DNA from: JANQJA01 sp965267485
GTDB lineage: Bacteria > Pseudomonadota > Gammaproteobacteria > Pseudomonadales > Azotimanducaceae
Reading direction: 5' to 3'
Assembly: GCA_965267485.1 (NCBI GenBank)
Contig: OZ254080.1
Span: forward strand, 992,001 to 1,056,000
Length of the DNA stretch: 64,000 bases
In this document: one piece after another, positions 34,352-42,606 of the stretch
How the letters are laid out: each line of letters opens with the position of its first letter
How positions within the stretch are numbered: position 1 is the first letter of the stretch
Notes under the pieces: model-generated
What the model saw: only the letters and a program-made list of their open reading frames with translations
Told to the model about the DNA's origin: nothing
The model's database searches: none
Position numbers and translations under genes: made by a program

Positions 34352-34853
34352 GATCGAGTTCGATCTCCATCACGTAGTCGTCCATGAAAAAGCCGTCGCC
34401 GATTGGATTCAGCAGGGCCGAGCGTCGAACAAAGCCGCGTTTTTCATAGGCACGAATGGCTTTGCCGTTGTGTTTGTTGACCTGGAGCTCCAGCGTTTTG
34501 ATGCCCCGACAGCGGCATCTTTCGATGACATGCTCCAGCAGCATTGAACCGATACCCTGTCCATGGAATGATGTATCGAGATAGAGCTTGTGCAGTTTGG
34601 CGCGATCTTCGCGCGCGGCAGGTCCGTACGCAGCAAAACCCTGAACTTCATCTCCGATCAGCAGCAGATCGATGGCAACGCCTTGATCAAACCCCTGATT
34701 GAGCGCCTTGCCCGAATAATCCGTGCCAAGCATGTAGTCGATCTGGCGATGCGTGATGATACCGGGGTAGTGGTCCAGCCAGACCCGGCGCGCGACAGAC
34801 TGGATTGCTTCGATGTCGGTTGGTGTGGCGGGTCGTATCGAAACGTCGGTCAT
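34341..34853 (-). CDS. GNAT family N-acetyltransferase
   Basis: A 170-residue single-domain acetyltransferase. The acetyl-CoA loop is seen in LHKLYLDTSFHGQGIGSMLLEHVIERC, followed by LELQVNKHNGKAIRAYEKRGFVR, typical of the GNAT fold. It overlaps the phosphotransferase downstream by 11 bases and is divergent from glpD with 69 bases between. Probably the first gene of the GNAT-APH-GNAT operon. Confidence 0.82.
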   Translation of the reverse strand: MTDVSIRPATPTDIEAIQSVARRVWLDHYPGIITHRQIDYMLGTDYSGKALNQGFDQGVAIDLLLIGDEVQGFAAYGPAAREDRAKLHKLYLDTSFHGQGIGSMLLEHVIERCRCRGIKTLELQVNKHNGKAIRAYEKRGFVRRSALLNPIGDGFFMDDYVMEIELDHGP

Positions 34854-34922
34854 GTCCCAGATTGAGTTGTTGAATGCCGTGAAAACCTACTTTATCCGAT
34901 CTCATCGTCACGGAGCGAGGTC

Positions 34923-36521
34923 ATGACGTCGCTGGATGCAACCGCACGTACGGCGACGCTGGGCGCGCTGCAGCAGGAGCCGTTCGACCTGGTTATCATC
35001 GGCGGCGGCATCACCGGCGCCGGCATCCTTCGGGATGCCAGCGCCCGCGGGCTGAAGGTCGCGCTGATCGAGGCCGACGACTTTTCGTCCGGGACGTCCA
35101 GCAAATCGACCAAGCTGATTCACGGCGGTATTCGTTACCTCGCGCAGGGTTACGTGTCGCTGGTGCGCGAGGCAGCACTCGAGCGCAAGCGGGTGCATCG
35201 CATCGCGCCCCATCTGGCGGAGCCGACGTGGCTGACGCTGCCGGCCCGCAACGTCGCGGAATGGCTGAAGTACAAGGTGGGCGTCACCGCCTACGAGATG
35301 CTGGGTGATGTGGATGCCGCCGATCGGCATTTCGACGTTTCCGGCCAGTCTCTCGCCGAACATGAACCGCTGATCGACCGTTCCCGCTATCCGCGCGCCT
35401 GCGTCTATCGCGAGTATCTGACGGACGACTCGAGACTTGTGCTGGCGAACATTCGCGCCGGCATTGAAGACGGCGGCGTTGCCGTCAACAAGCTCGAGGT
35501 GACCGGTCTGGTCAAGGACGGCGCGAAAGTGACCGGGGTCGTTGCCCGATGTCGGTTGTCCGACCAGGAGGTTCGTGTCAGCGCGAAAGCGGTCATCAAT
35601 GCGGCCGGGCCATGGGTGGAGTCGGTCGCAAGGTTCGACGGTGTCGGTACACCGAAGCCGCTGGTCCTGTCGAAGGGCGTGCACGTCGTCGTTGCGAGAG
35701 AAAAGCTGCCCCTGTCGCAGATGGTCATGACGGTCACGTCAGACCGGCGTCCGGTGTTCATGATTCCCCGCGGGCAGGTCGTCTACATCGGGACGACTGA
35801 TTCGCGCTACGAGAGCGAGGACACCTGGCCCGAAGTCCTGCCCGAAGAAGTCGACTACCTGCTGGCGCTGCCACGGGCCTACTGCGGCATCGAGCTGACG
35901 CGTGAGGATTGTCTGACGACCTGGGCCGGGCTGCGTCCACTGATTTCCCAGACCGGTAAATCCACCCGTGAGATATCGCGCAGGGACGAAATCTGGGTCA
36001 GCGACTCCGGCCTTGTCACGATCGCGGGTGGCAAGCTGACCGGGTATCGCAAGATGGCAGAGGATACCGTCGATGAGGCGTGCAAACTGATTGGTTACCG
36101 GTCAGTAACACCGCCAGCAGAGAAACCGTTGCCGGGCGGCAACTTCTCGATGTCGCTGGAATCGCTTGCCCTCGATCTGACGCAGACGTGGCCGATGCCC
36201 GATGCGCGAGCCCGGCGGCTGGTGTCGCTTTACGGGGCCGAGAGCAAGGACGTCATGGCCTTCGGTGACAAGCCGATCGCGCCCGAGAGCACGCTGGTTG
36301 AAGGTGAGGTCCACTGGGCGATTACCCGGGAGGGTGCGCTGAGCGTTGAGGACATTCTCTATCGGCGGACGCGGGCTTCGTACTATGCGCCGGCGGAATT
36401 CGACGACCTCGTCGACGCCGTGGCGCGCCTGGCGGCGCAAACCCTGAAGTGGGATGCGGCGGAACAGGGCCGTCAGGCCGAACAGGCGAAAGCCCGGTTC
36501 GAGGCTGACGGCGTCCATTGA
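34923..36521 (+). CDS. glpD: GlpD, aerobic glycerol-3-phosphate dehydrogenase
   Basis: Membrane-associated flavoprotein oxidising sn-glycerol 3-phosphate to dihydroxyacetone phosphate and passing electrons to quinone. The 532 residues carry the FAD motif DLVIIGGGITGAGILRDAS near the N-terminus, then SSGTSSKSTKLIHGGIRYL, and a C-terminal DAO_C-type region. The size fits (E. coli GlpD 501). No glpF, glpK or glpR is nearby. The 3' end is 5 bases from a convergent enoyl-CoA hydratase. Confidence 0.95.
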   Translation: MTSLDATARTATLGALQQEPFDLVIIGGGITGAGILRDASARGLKVALIEADDFSSGTSSKSTKLIHGGIRYLAQGYVSLVREAALERKRVHRIAPHLAEPTWLTLPARNVAEWLKYKVGVTAYEMLGDVDAADRHFDVSGQSLAEHEPLIDRSRYPRACVYREYLTDDSRLVLANIRAGIEDGGVAVNKLEVTGLVKDGAKVTGVVARCRLSDQEVRVSAKAVINAAGPWVESVARFDGVGTPKPLVLSKGVHVVVAREKLPLSQMVMTVTSDRRPVFMIPRGQVVYIGTTDSRYESEDTWPEVLPEEVDYLLALPRAYCGIELTREDCLTTWAGLRPLISQTGKSTREISRRDEIWVSDSGLVTIAGGKLTGYRKMAEDTVDEACKLIGYRSVTPPAEKPLPGGNFSMSLESLALDLTQTWPMPDARARRLVSLYGAESKDVMAFGDKPIAPESTLVEGEVHWAITREGALSVEDILYRRTRASYYAPAEFDDLVDAVARLAAQTLKWDAAEQGRQAEQAKARFEADGVH

Positions 36522-36526
36522 GCGCC

Positions 36527-37243
36527 CTAGTGAAAGTCCGCAGCGTGCTTCAGCATGTGCGCGGGGCCATGAGGCTGGTTGATCGCGGCATTCTCGCCGT
36601 AGACGGATTCTTTCATCGCGCCGAAAACCTGCCGGTTTGCTCCGAGTCTGGCGAGTTCCGCGGCGCGGTTGATCGCCGCGCCCTTCAGTTCTTCCATCGG
36701 TAACGCTGCCTCCACAATTCCCGCCTCGAGCGATTGTGGGCCCGCCCAGCGCTTCGCCAGCTGTACGGTCTGGAAGAACACGTTCATCGGCAGCTTGTGG
36801 CGGAACAGCGCGAGTTCAGGTGCCGGAATGACCATGCCGATCTCCACTTCGTTGGCACACATGAAACCGCGGTCGACGCGCTGCAGGCGAATGTCATGGC
36901 ACAGTGCGCACATGAAACCGGCACCGAATGCGTGGCCGCCGACGGCGGCGACCGTGGGAACCGGCAGCGTGATGATCCGGCCCATCAGCGCCATGAATTC
37001 CGGGCCGAAGGCATCGCGATCGCCACCACGATGCTCTCCCTCGCTCATGCGCCACTCGAGGTCGAGGCCATTGCTGAAGAACTTCTCCGAGGCGCTGGTG
37101 GTCACCAGTGCCGCCGGACCTTCGGAGGCTTCAACCTCGTCCAGTGCCTTCGCAAACTCGCGCACGAAAGTCGTGTTCCAGCGGTTCTCGCCGTCATTCA
37201 TGTTGAGAACGAATACGTCGCCCTCACGGGTCAGGTCAATCAC
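36527..37243 (-). CDS. Enoyl-CoA hydratase/isomerase family protein
   Basis: Crotonase-fold protein of 238 residues beginning at GTG 37243 (with GGGAG before it), then IDLTREGDVFVLNMND. It shows the oxyanion-hole segment AAVGGHAFGAGFMCALCHDIR and NEVEIGMVIPAPELALFRHKL. The second oxyanion and acid-base residues resemble those of enoyl-CoA delta-isomerases more than hydratases. Likely a role in beta-oxidation of unsaturated fatty acids. It is 61 bases downstream of the DUF938 gene on the same strand. Confidence 0.8.
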   Translation of the reverse strand: MIDLTREGDVFVLNMNDGENRWNTTFVREFAKALDEVEASEGPAALVTTSASEKFFSNGLDLEWRMSEGEHRGGDRDAFGPEFMALMGRIITLPVPTVAAVGGHAFGAGFMCALCHDIRLQRVDRGFMCANEVEIGMVIPAPELALFRHKLPMNVFFQTVQLAKRWAGPQSLEAGIVEAALPMEELKGAAINRAAELARLGANRQVFGAMKESVYGENAAINQPHGPAHMLKHAADFH

Positions 37244-37304
37244 GTGTTTCTCCCGGTGTGTCAGCAGGTGTTCTGATGCTGGAGTATACCGGTGATGCTC
37301 GCGG

Positions 37305-37901
37305 CTAGCCGACTCGTGTAAAGACCAGGAACTGATTGTTCGCCGGCATCGGGATGTCTTCGGCGAGATCGAGGCCGGCGGTGGCGGCAAGTTCCGTGAC
37401 CCATTCGATGTCACGGATGCCACTCGCCGGATCGCGCGCCTTCAGCCACTCGTCGAAGTCGGCATTCGATGGCGTCGTGAAAGCGCCGCCATACCGGAAG
37501 GGTCCGTAGAGCAGCAGGCGGCCGTCCGGGCCGAGGACGGACCCGGCGCCGCGGATCAGCGCCTCACCGAGTTCTGCGGCCGCGATGTGAATTACGTTTG
37601 CCGCATAGACCACGTCTGCGCGCGCCAGCGGCCAGGGCCACTCGGCGAGGTCCAGCATCAGTGGCACGCCAAGGTTTGGTCCGGGATTGGCAGCGACGTT
37701 TTCGCAGAGCGCTTCGAAGTATTCGCCGCGATCGGTCGGCTGCCACGTCAGGTGCGGGAAGAGACCGGTGAAGTACAGGGCATGCTGGCCGCTGCCGCTG
37801 CCAATCTCCAGCACGGTGGCCGGTGCCGGCAACAGTCGGCGCAAGACGTCTGCGATCGGCCCCTTGTTGTTGTCAGCGGCCTGGGAGAAGCGATTGAGCA
37901 T
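37305..37901 (-). CDS. DUF938 family SAM-dependent methyltransferase-like protein
   Basis: A 198-residue protein with the DUF938 signature. It has an N-terminal RFSQAADNNKGPIADVLRRLLP, the SAM motif I VLEIGSGSGQHALYF, and motif II-like DVVYAANVIHIA. The family is widespread in proteobacteria and of unknown substrate. It is divergent from the alpha/beta hydrolase, with starts only 20 bases apart, so promoters must lie within one of the two genes or overlap both starts. Confidence 0.85.
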   Translation of the reverse strand: MLNRFSQAADNNKGPIADVLRRLLPAPATVLEIGSGSGQHALYFTGLFPHLTWQPTDRGEYFEALCENVAANPGPNLGVPLMLDLAEWPWPLARADVVYAANVIHIAAAELGEALIRGAGSVLGPDGRLLLYGPFRYGGAFTTPSNADFDEWLKARDPASGIRDIEWVTELAATAGLDLAEDIPMPANNQFLVFTRVG

Positions 37902-37920
37902 GATGAAGGTCGAAGCTAAT

Positions 37921-38811
37921 ATGGCGCGCTTTTCAGCACCGGAGAATCAATTGGCGATGCATGAGGGTACCGAACTCGAGTTCGACGTGCTTGGACTGAA
38001 GATTTGCGCGAAACAGTGGGGAGATCCGGAGGGGCAGCCGACGATCGGCCTGCATGGCTGGCTCGATAATGCCAACACGTTCGACCGGCTGGCGCCGATG
38101 CTGCCCGGACTCAATCTCATCGCACTCGACTTTGCCGGACACGGCCGATCGGATCATCGTCCCGAAGGTGTTCACTACCATCCGCTCTACGACATGCAGG
38201 ATGTTCTCGCTGTTGCCAATCAACTCAACTGGCATCAGTTCAATGTCATCGGACATTCGATGGGCGCATCCATCGCTTCGGAACTCGCCGCGATGTTCCC
38301 GGACCGCGTGCGCAACGCCATCCATATTGACGGCTTTCTCGCCACGGGCGGCAGCACGCCCGAGCATCGTATTGAGCAGAGCCGGCTTGCGATTGAGAAG
38401 ATTCTGAACCCGCATCACAAGGCGCGGGTCTTCGATAGTGTCGAGGCGATGGCGAAACGGGTGACGGAAGCAACCGACCAGACCATGGACGCGGCCCGCG
38501 TGCTGGTGGAGCGGGGCCACAAGGAAGTCGATGGCGGCATCAGCTGGCGCACCGATCCACGCATCCGCTACCCGACGCCGCTTCGGCACAGCCGCGAGCA
38601 GATCGACCTGCTGCTGAAGGACGCCACGAGCCCTGCGCTTCTCATCGTCGCGGAGCAGGGTGACAAGTGGTATCAGGGTGAAATCAACAATGCGATGAGG
38701 CATCACCCGAACCTTCGCGTCGAGCGCATGGCGGGCCCGCATCACATTCACCTGGAACCAGCCTATGTCGAGCAGGTCGCCGCGTTCGCGCGGGACTTCC
38801 TCGATCTGTAG
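37921..38811 (+). CDS. Alpha/beta hydrolase (serine hydrolase-like)
   Basis: A 296-residue hydrolase. The oxyanion HGW region appears as TIGLHGWLDNANTFDRL, the nucleophile elbow is GHSMGASIASELAA, and a late His is in GPHHIHLEP. It resembles the eukaryotic and proteobacterial SERHL group and proline iminopeptidase relatives. The start could be ATG 37903 or 37921; the frame is open far upstream, and I use the one closer to family homology. Ester or lactone hydrolysis is likely; substrate unknown. Confidence 0.8.
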   Translation: MARFSAPENQLAMHEGTELEFDVLGLKICAKQWGDPEGQPTIGLHGWLDNANTFDRLAPMLPGLNLIALDFAGHGRSDHRPEGVHYHPLYDMQDVLAVANQLNWHQFNVIGHSMGASIASELAAMFPDRVRNAIHIDGFLATGGSTPEHRIEQSRLAIEKILNPHHKARVFDSVEAMAKRVTEATDQTMDAARVLVERGHKEVDGGISWRTDPRIRYPTPLRHSREQIDLLLKDATSPALLIVAEQGDKWYQGEINNAMRHHPNLRVERMAGPHHIHLEPAYVEQVAAFARDFLDL

Positions 38812-38848
38812 GCGCAGATCGGCGGCCGGGTCCAGTGAGATTCTCTGC

Positions 38849-38886
38849 TTGAGCGTTTGCTCGAAATACTGTATATTTGTACAGTT
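38849..38886 (+). promoter_or_regulatory. LexA-overlapped promoter of the DUF222/HNH gene
   Basis: A sigma-70 promoter TTGAGC (38849-38854), 17-base spacer, TATATT (38872-38877) is overlapped by the LexA-type box TACTGTATATTTGTACAGTT (38867-38886; CTGT-N8-ACAG). The start codon is at 38887, so transcription would start only a few bases before the ATG. Confidence 0.75.
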
Positions 38887-40299
38887 ATGTTCGAAACGGC
38901 AATTCCCTCCTCAGGCGGTACCGACGGCCACGATCTGGCGCAGGCGAGCGCGATCGACAGCGCGGCGCTTGCCGACCGGATTACACGCGCCGCGGGGCAG
39001 CTCAACGCGCTGAACTACAGCTTCATCAAGATGCTCGACGCGTTCGACCAGTGCGAAGGCTGGGCTGGCGCCGGCATCAAATCGTTTGCACACTGGCTGA
39101 ACTGGCAGTGCGGGATTGGCGCCGTCGAGGCACGGGAGAAAGTCAGGGTTGCCCGTGCGCTTCGCGACCTGCCGCAGATTGATGAGGCGTTTCGTACCGG
39201 TGAGGCGAGCTATACCAAGGTCCGCGCCATGACGCGCGTTGCGACGCCGGACAACGAAACGTACCTGCTCGAGATCGCACAGCACGGCACCGCGGCTCAC
39301 GTTGAGCAACTCGTTCGCAAGTACCGTCGCTGCCGCTCACTCATCGAGGACGACCCCCACGGCCAGCTCGACCGCCACTTTTCCTGCTTCCAGGACGAAG
39401 ACGGGATGTATGTCTTCTCCGGCCGCCTGCCGGCCGACGAGGGCGAACTCGTGATGACGGCACTGCGCAAGATCATGGATCACGAGTGGCGTGCCAATCG
39501 CGAGCAGCGAACGAAAGAATGCGGCTCGCAGGCGGAAAATGTTTCCGCGGAAACATCTTTCGACACCTCGACTTTCAACACCTCGATGGCGACCGCGGTC
39601 ACGCGAATGGCCGAACACTGTCTCTCGACCGCGCTCGATGGCGACAGCGTTGAGCTGAAGGCGGCCACCGGCGCCGAGCGCAACCAGCTCGTCGTCTTCG
39701 TCAACGTCAATGACGCCCACCAGGACTGTCGCATCGAAGCAGGGCCCGCCCTCAACACGCCCGACGGTCACTTCATGCACCCGGCAGTCGTCCGGCGGCT
39801 GGCCTGTGATGCCTCACTCCGCCCGGTGGGCGTCGACGATAGCGGCAACCCGCTGAGCATCGGCCGCAAGTCGCGCACGATTCCGCCGCATATCCGGCTT
39901 GCGCTACAGCAGCGGGATGGCGGCTGCCGATTCCCCGGCTGCTCGCAGCGGCGACACGTTGATGGTCATCACATTGTGCACTGGGCGGACGGCGGTGAAA
40001 CGAGTCTCGATAATCTCGTGAGTCTCTGCCGCTACCATCACACGCGGCTGCACCTGGGCAAGTATCACGTTGAGATGCATCGGGGCGCACCGCGGTTCTT
40101 CGATCATGAGGGTCGCGCGCTCCCGCAGGCTCCGCCCCTGAAACAGCCCGAGCCCGACGATATCCACGAGGAAGTGGCGGACGCCCAACGGCAAGCCGGT
40201 ATCCACATTGATGCCGGCACCGCAGTCACGCGATGGGCTGGCGAGCAGATGGACTATTCGATGGCGATCGAGGCACTGGCGGCGCTGGAAGAAACCTGA
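38887..40299 (+). CDS. DUF222 domain HNH endonuclease, SOS-regulated
   Basis: A 470-residue protein. The N-terminal DUF222 helical region (about 20-290) includes AARITRAAGQ-type helices and ALRDLPQIDEAFRTGEASYTKVRAM; the C-terminal HNH nuclease is CRFPGCSQRRHVDGHHIVHWADGG followed by DNLVSLCRYHHTRLH. Such proteins are abundant in actinobacteria and some proteobacteria; biological role unknown. A LexA-type box overlaps its promoter, so it is probably expressed after DNA damage. The ATG at 38887 is used; an in-frame TTG at 38857 lies inside the promoter. No Shine-Dalgarno is seen. Confidence 0.88.
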   Translation: MFETAIPSSGGTDGHDLAQASAIDSAALADRITRAAGQLNALNYSFIKMLDAFDQCEGWAGAGIKSFAHWLNWQCGIGAVEAREKVRVARALRDLPQIDEAFRTGEASYTKVRAMTRVATPDNETYLLEIAQHGTAAHVEQLVRKYRRCRSLIEDDPHGQLDRHFSCFQDEDGMYVFSGRLPADEGELVMTALRKIMDHEWRANREQRTKECGSQAENVSAETSFDTSTFNTSMATAVTRMAEHCLSTALDGDSVELKAATGAERNQLVVFVNVNDAHQDCRIEAGPALNTPDGHFMHPAVVRRLACDASLRPVGVDDSGNPLSIGRKSRTIPPHIRLALQQRDGGCRFPGCSQRRHVDGHHIVHWADGGETSLDNLVSLCRYHHTRLHLGKYHVEMHRGAPRFFDHEGRALPQAPPLKQPEPDDIHEEVADAQRQAGIHIDAGTAVTRWAGEQMDYSMAIEALAALEET

Positions 40300-40314
40300 G
40301 CGCGCTGCGCTCGC

Positions 40315-42477
40315 TTAGTCAAGCGGAGCGATCGGGTCGACGGTGCCGAGTTCCCACTCGACCGGTCCCTGTGACGCCCGGAACTTTCTGAGGACGTAGT
40401 TGATCTGGGGGACCGTCAGCCGCAGGCGCTCGAAGGTCTCTCGCGGGAAGCGGATCAACCGGCAGGGGCTGCTGCAGTGAATGCGCCGGATATCGACGCC
40501 GCCGAAGGGCTGCCAGCCGAATTCCTGGGCCGGGCGAACCGGGTTGCCATCGACGTCGGCATTGCCGTCGACGAACACGTACCAGGCGTCGTCGTCGAAC
40601 TGGCGTGCGTCTCCGGCCTCCAGGCTCTCTGCGCGTCCGATTGCGCCGAGTTTCTCGATGCCGGTGGAGGTGAGGCCGTCGAACTGCGGGAGCTGCTTCA
40701 GAATCGGCCGCATCGCCCATCGGTCCAGCAGCATGTCCCGGCAGCCTTCCTGTTCGATGAACGCGTTGAAGATGTCCTCGGCGAAGACGCACACGCTGAC
40801 CGGGGAGGCGGCAACCACGCTTGCATTGCGCACGCCCGCGCCGGTGACCACCGCCATTTCGCCGACGATGTCGCCGGCCTGGAGATGGGCAACCACCGAT
40901 GCCGATTTGCCGTCGTGCCTGACCACATTGCAGTAGCCCGTGAGGATCACGTAGACATAGCCTCGTGTTTCGGCGTTCTGGACCATGATGACGTCATCCT
41001 GGTTGTAGCGGCGAATGTCTTCCTCTGCGAGCAAGCTCCGCATCCAGCGGTTCGGGAACGGGCGCCCCAGCCACTTCGTTAGATAGTGATTGACCTGGGA
41101 GGTGTAAAGGTTGCCGTCGCCTTCCAGAATCGTATATCGCTTGCCGGCGCTTGCCAGTGAGAACGTCGTGGTGAATTCCGGTGAGAGTTCGTCAACGTGC
41201 ACGAACACCACCCGATCGGCTTCTGAGTGGATCGCGTCCACAGGATCACCGTGAATCGCGCCGGCGCCGCCGTCGGCGAGCAGCATGTCGAACCGCTCGC
41301 TGTACATGCGTTCCAGATTGAGCAGTGTCTCCTTGCGGACGATGCCCCGGTCGGCCATCTCGCGAATCGAATCCATGGAGTTGTTGTCGCCGACGACGCA
41401 GATCGAGTGCTGGTAGCCGTTGTGCATCATCGAGAAGGTGGCGCCGATCGTCGGAATACTGTGTACGGTCACGTGTGGCTCAATGGTCAGACCGAAATAG
41501 TTCGTCTTCTTGCCCGGGATCACCTCGACCAGGCTGAAGTGTTCGGCGACGACGTCGCTGTCCCAGCCCAGGCTGAGCGCCAGCTTCTCCATGGCCATCG
41601 CAAAGATCTCGCGCGTCGTAATGACCTCTACGCGATGCGGCATCATCATCAGCGGGAACAGCGCGCAGTGATCATCATGCAGGTGTGTCAGCAGCACCGC
41701 GGAGATCTGGTTTTTCGCGATACCGCGTGCGAAGAGGTTGTGGTCCAGAAAAGGCAGCGCATCAATGAGCAGGTAGTCCCCGTTGTAGCAGAGCGCGAGC
41801 CCGGTGCAGGGTTCGTCGACCGAGAAACCGGAGGCGCCGCCGAGTACCTCGATGCCCATCTTGACGAGCCCGCCGGGTACATAGTCCGAATGAACGTTGT
41901 AGGTCGGGTGAATCCTGGCGTCCTCGCGCAGGTCGACGTCGGTGACGCTCGACGAATCCGATACGGTGTACTGATCCATGCCGGTGTGTGCAATGCGGAG
42001 GTTGCCGACCTCGGCGACGTGTTCATGGAACGGTGTCAGCTCGAAGAAATCCTCGATCGGGATCGCATTGCCATCGTCGTCAGACAGCGCGAGTTCGTCA
42101 GCGACATCCAGCCACTCCCGCCGGAGTGCGTCGGGCGTGCCCCATCGTTCGAATTCGGCTTCGGTTGGTCCGAGCAGCGTCAGCCGGAGCAGGCGAATCT
42201 GCTGGCTGATGGCCTCGGCACTGCCGACGAGGCGCAGCCGGCGACCCTCAGCGAGTCCGTTGGCAACGAAAAGGAAATAGTAGAACGGGAATTCGAGGTG
42301 GTTCAGCAACGACCCGTCGCGTTCGCGCTGGTCGGTGAGTACCAGCGTGTCGAAGGGACGCACGCCGGCTTGCAGGATACCCTTGAGTACCTCTGGCGGC
42401 TGGCCGAACAGAATGACGTTGTCGTCATCGGCAACGATACGACACCCCGGTGCGGGATTGAGTACCTCTACGGACAT
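40315..42477 (-). CDS. MBL-fold hydrolase fused to a cyclic nucleotide-binding domain
   Basis: A 720-residue multi-domain protein. A central metallo-beta-lactamase domain (about 150-420) has the metal motif THLHDDHCALFP near residue 262 and VVGDNNSMDS. A cyclic nucleotide-binding domain follows (about 490-590), with ILTGYCNVVRHD and the phosphate-binding cassette GEMAVVTGAGVRNASVV. The N-terminal 150 residues and the C-terminal 130 residues, which may contain a second degenerate cNMP-like fold, are not recognised. No membrane segment is seen. A cyclic nucleotide probably controls the hydrolase. It is convergent with the HNH gene. Confidence 0.7.
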   Translation of the reverse strand: MSVEVLNPAPGCRIVADDDNVILFGQPPEVLKGILQAGVRPFDTLVLTDQRERDGSLLNHLEFPFYYFLFVANGLAEGRRLRLVGSAEAISQQIRLLRLTLLGPTEAEFERWGTPDALRREWLDVADELALSDDDGNAIPIEDFFELTPFHEHVAEVGNLRIAHTGMDQYTVSDSSSVTDVDLREDARIHPTYNVHSDYVPGGLVKMGIEVLGGASGFSVDEPCTGLALCYNGDYLLIDALPFLDHNLFARGIAKNQISAVLLTHLHDDHCALFPLMMMPHRVEVITTREIFAMAMEKLALSLGWDSDVVAEHFSLVEVIPGKKTNYFGLTIEPHVTVHSIPTIGATFSMMHNGYQHSICVVGDNNSMDSIREMADRGIVRKETLLNLERMYSERFDMLLADGGAGAIHGDPVDAIHSEADRVVFVHVDELSPEFTTTFSLASAGKRYTILEGDGNLYTSQVNHYLTKWLGRPFPNRWMRSLLAEEDIRRYNQDDVIMVQNAETRGYVYVILTGYCNVVRHDGKSASVVAHLQAGDIVGEMAVVTGAGVRNASVVAASPVSVCVFAEDIFNAFIEQEGCRDMLLDRWAMRPILKQLPQFDGLTSTGIEKLGAIGRAESLEAGDARQFDDDAWYVFVDGNADVDGNPVRPAQEFGWQPFGGVDIRRIHCSSPCRLIRFPRETFERLRLTVPQINYVLRKFRASQGPVEWELGTVDPIAPLD

Positions 42478-42546
42478 CGGGCCTTCCCGTCTTCGTCCAT
42501 CGAGTGTAGCACGGGCCCGGATCGAAAAGTCACGTGTTCCGCGTGG

Positions 42547-42575
42547 TCGACCGGCACGCGGCTTGGGCCTACAAT
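42547..42575 (+). promoter_or_regulatory. Probable sigma-70 promoter for the acyl-CoA dehydrogenase
   Basis: TCGACC (-35 like), a 17-base spacer, and TACAAT (-10) lie 31 bases before the ATG at 42607. The site is in the divergent gap between the MBL-cNMP gene and the dehydrogenase. Confidence 0.45.
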
Positions 42576-42606
42576 ACGGCGTTTTCTGACTAGCGGCAGC
42601 GTGATT

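Noticed and set aside
40298..40312. Hairpin GAGCGC-GCT-GCGCTC at the HNH stop as a terminator
   Set aside because: Perfect stem but no T-run; likely a chance GC-rich palindrome between convergent genes.
41227..42606. Very long in-frame extension before the acyl-CoA dehydrogenase
   Set aside because: It is antisense to the MBL-cNMP gene; the dehydrogenase homology and a promoter place the start at 42607.
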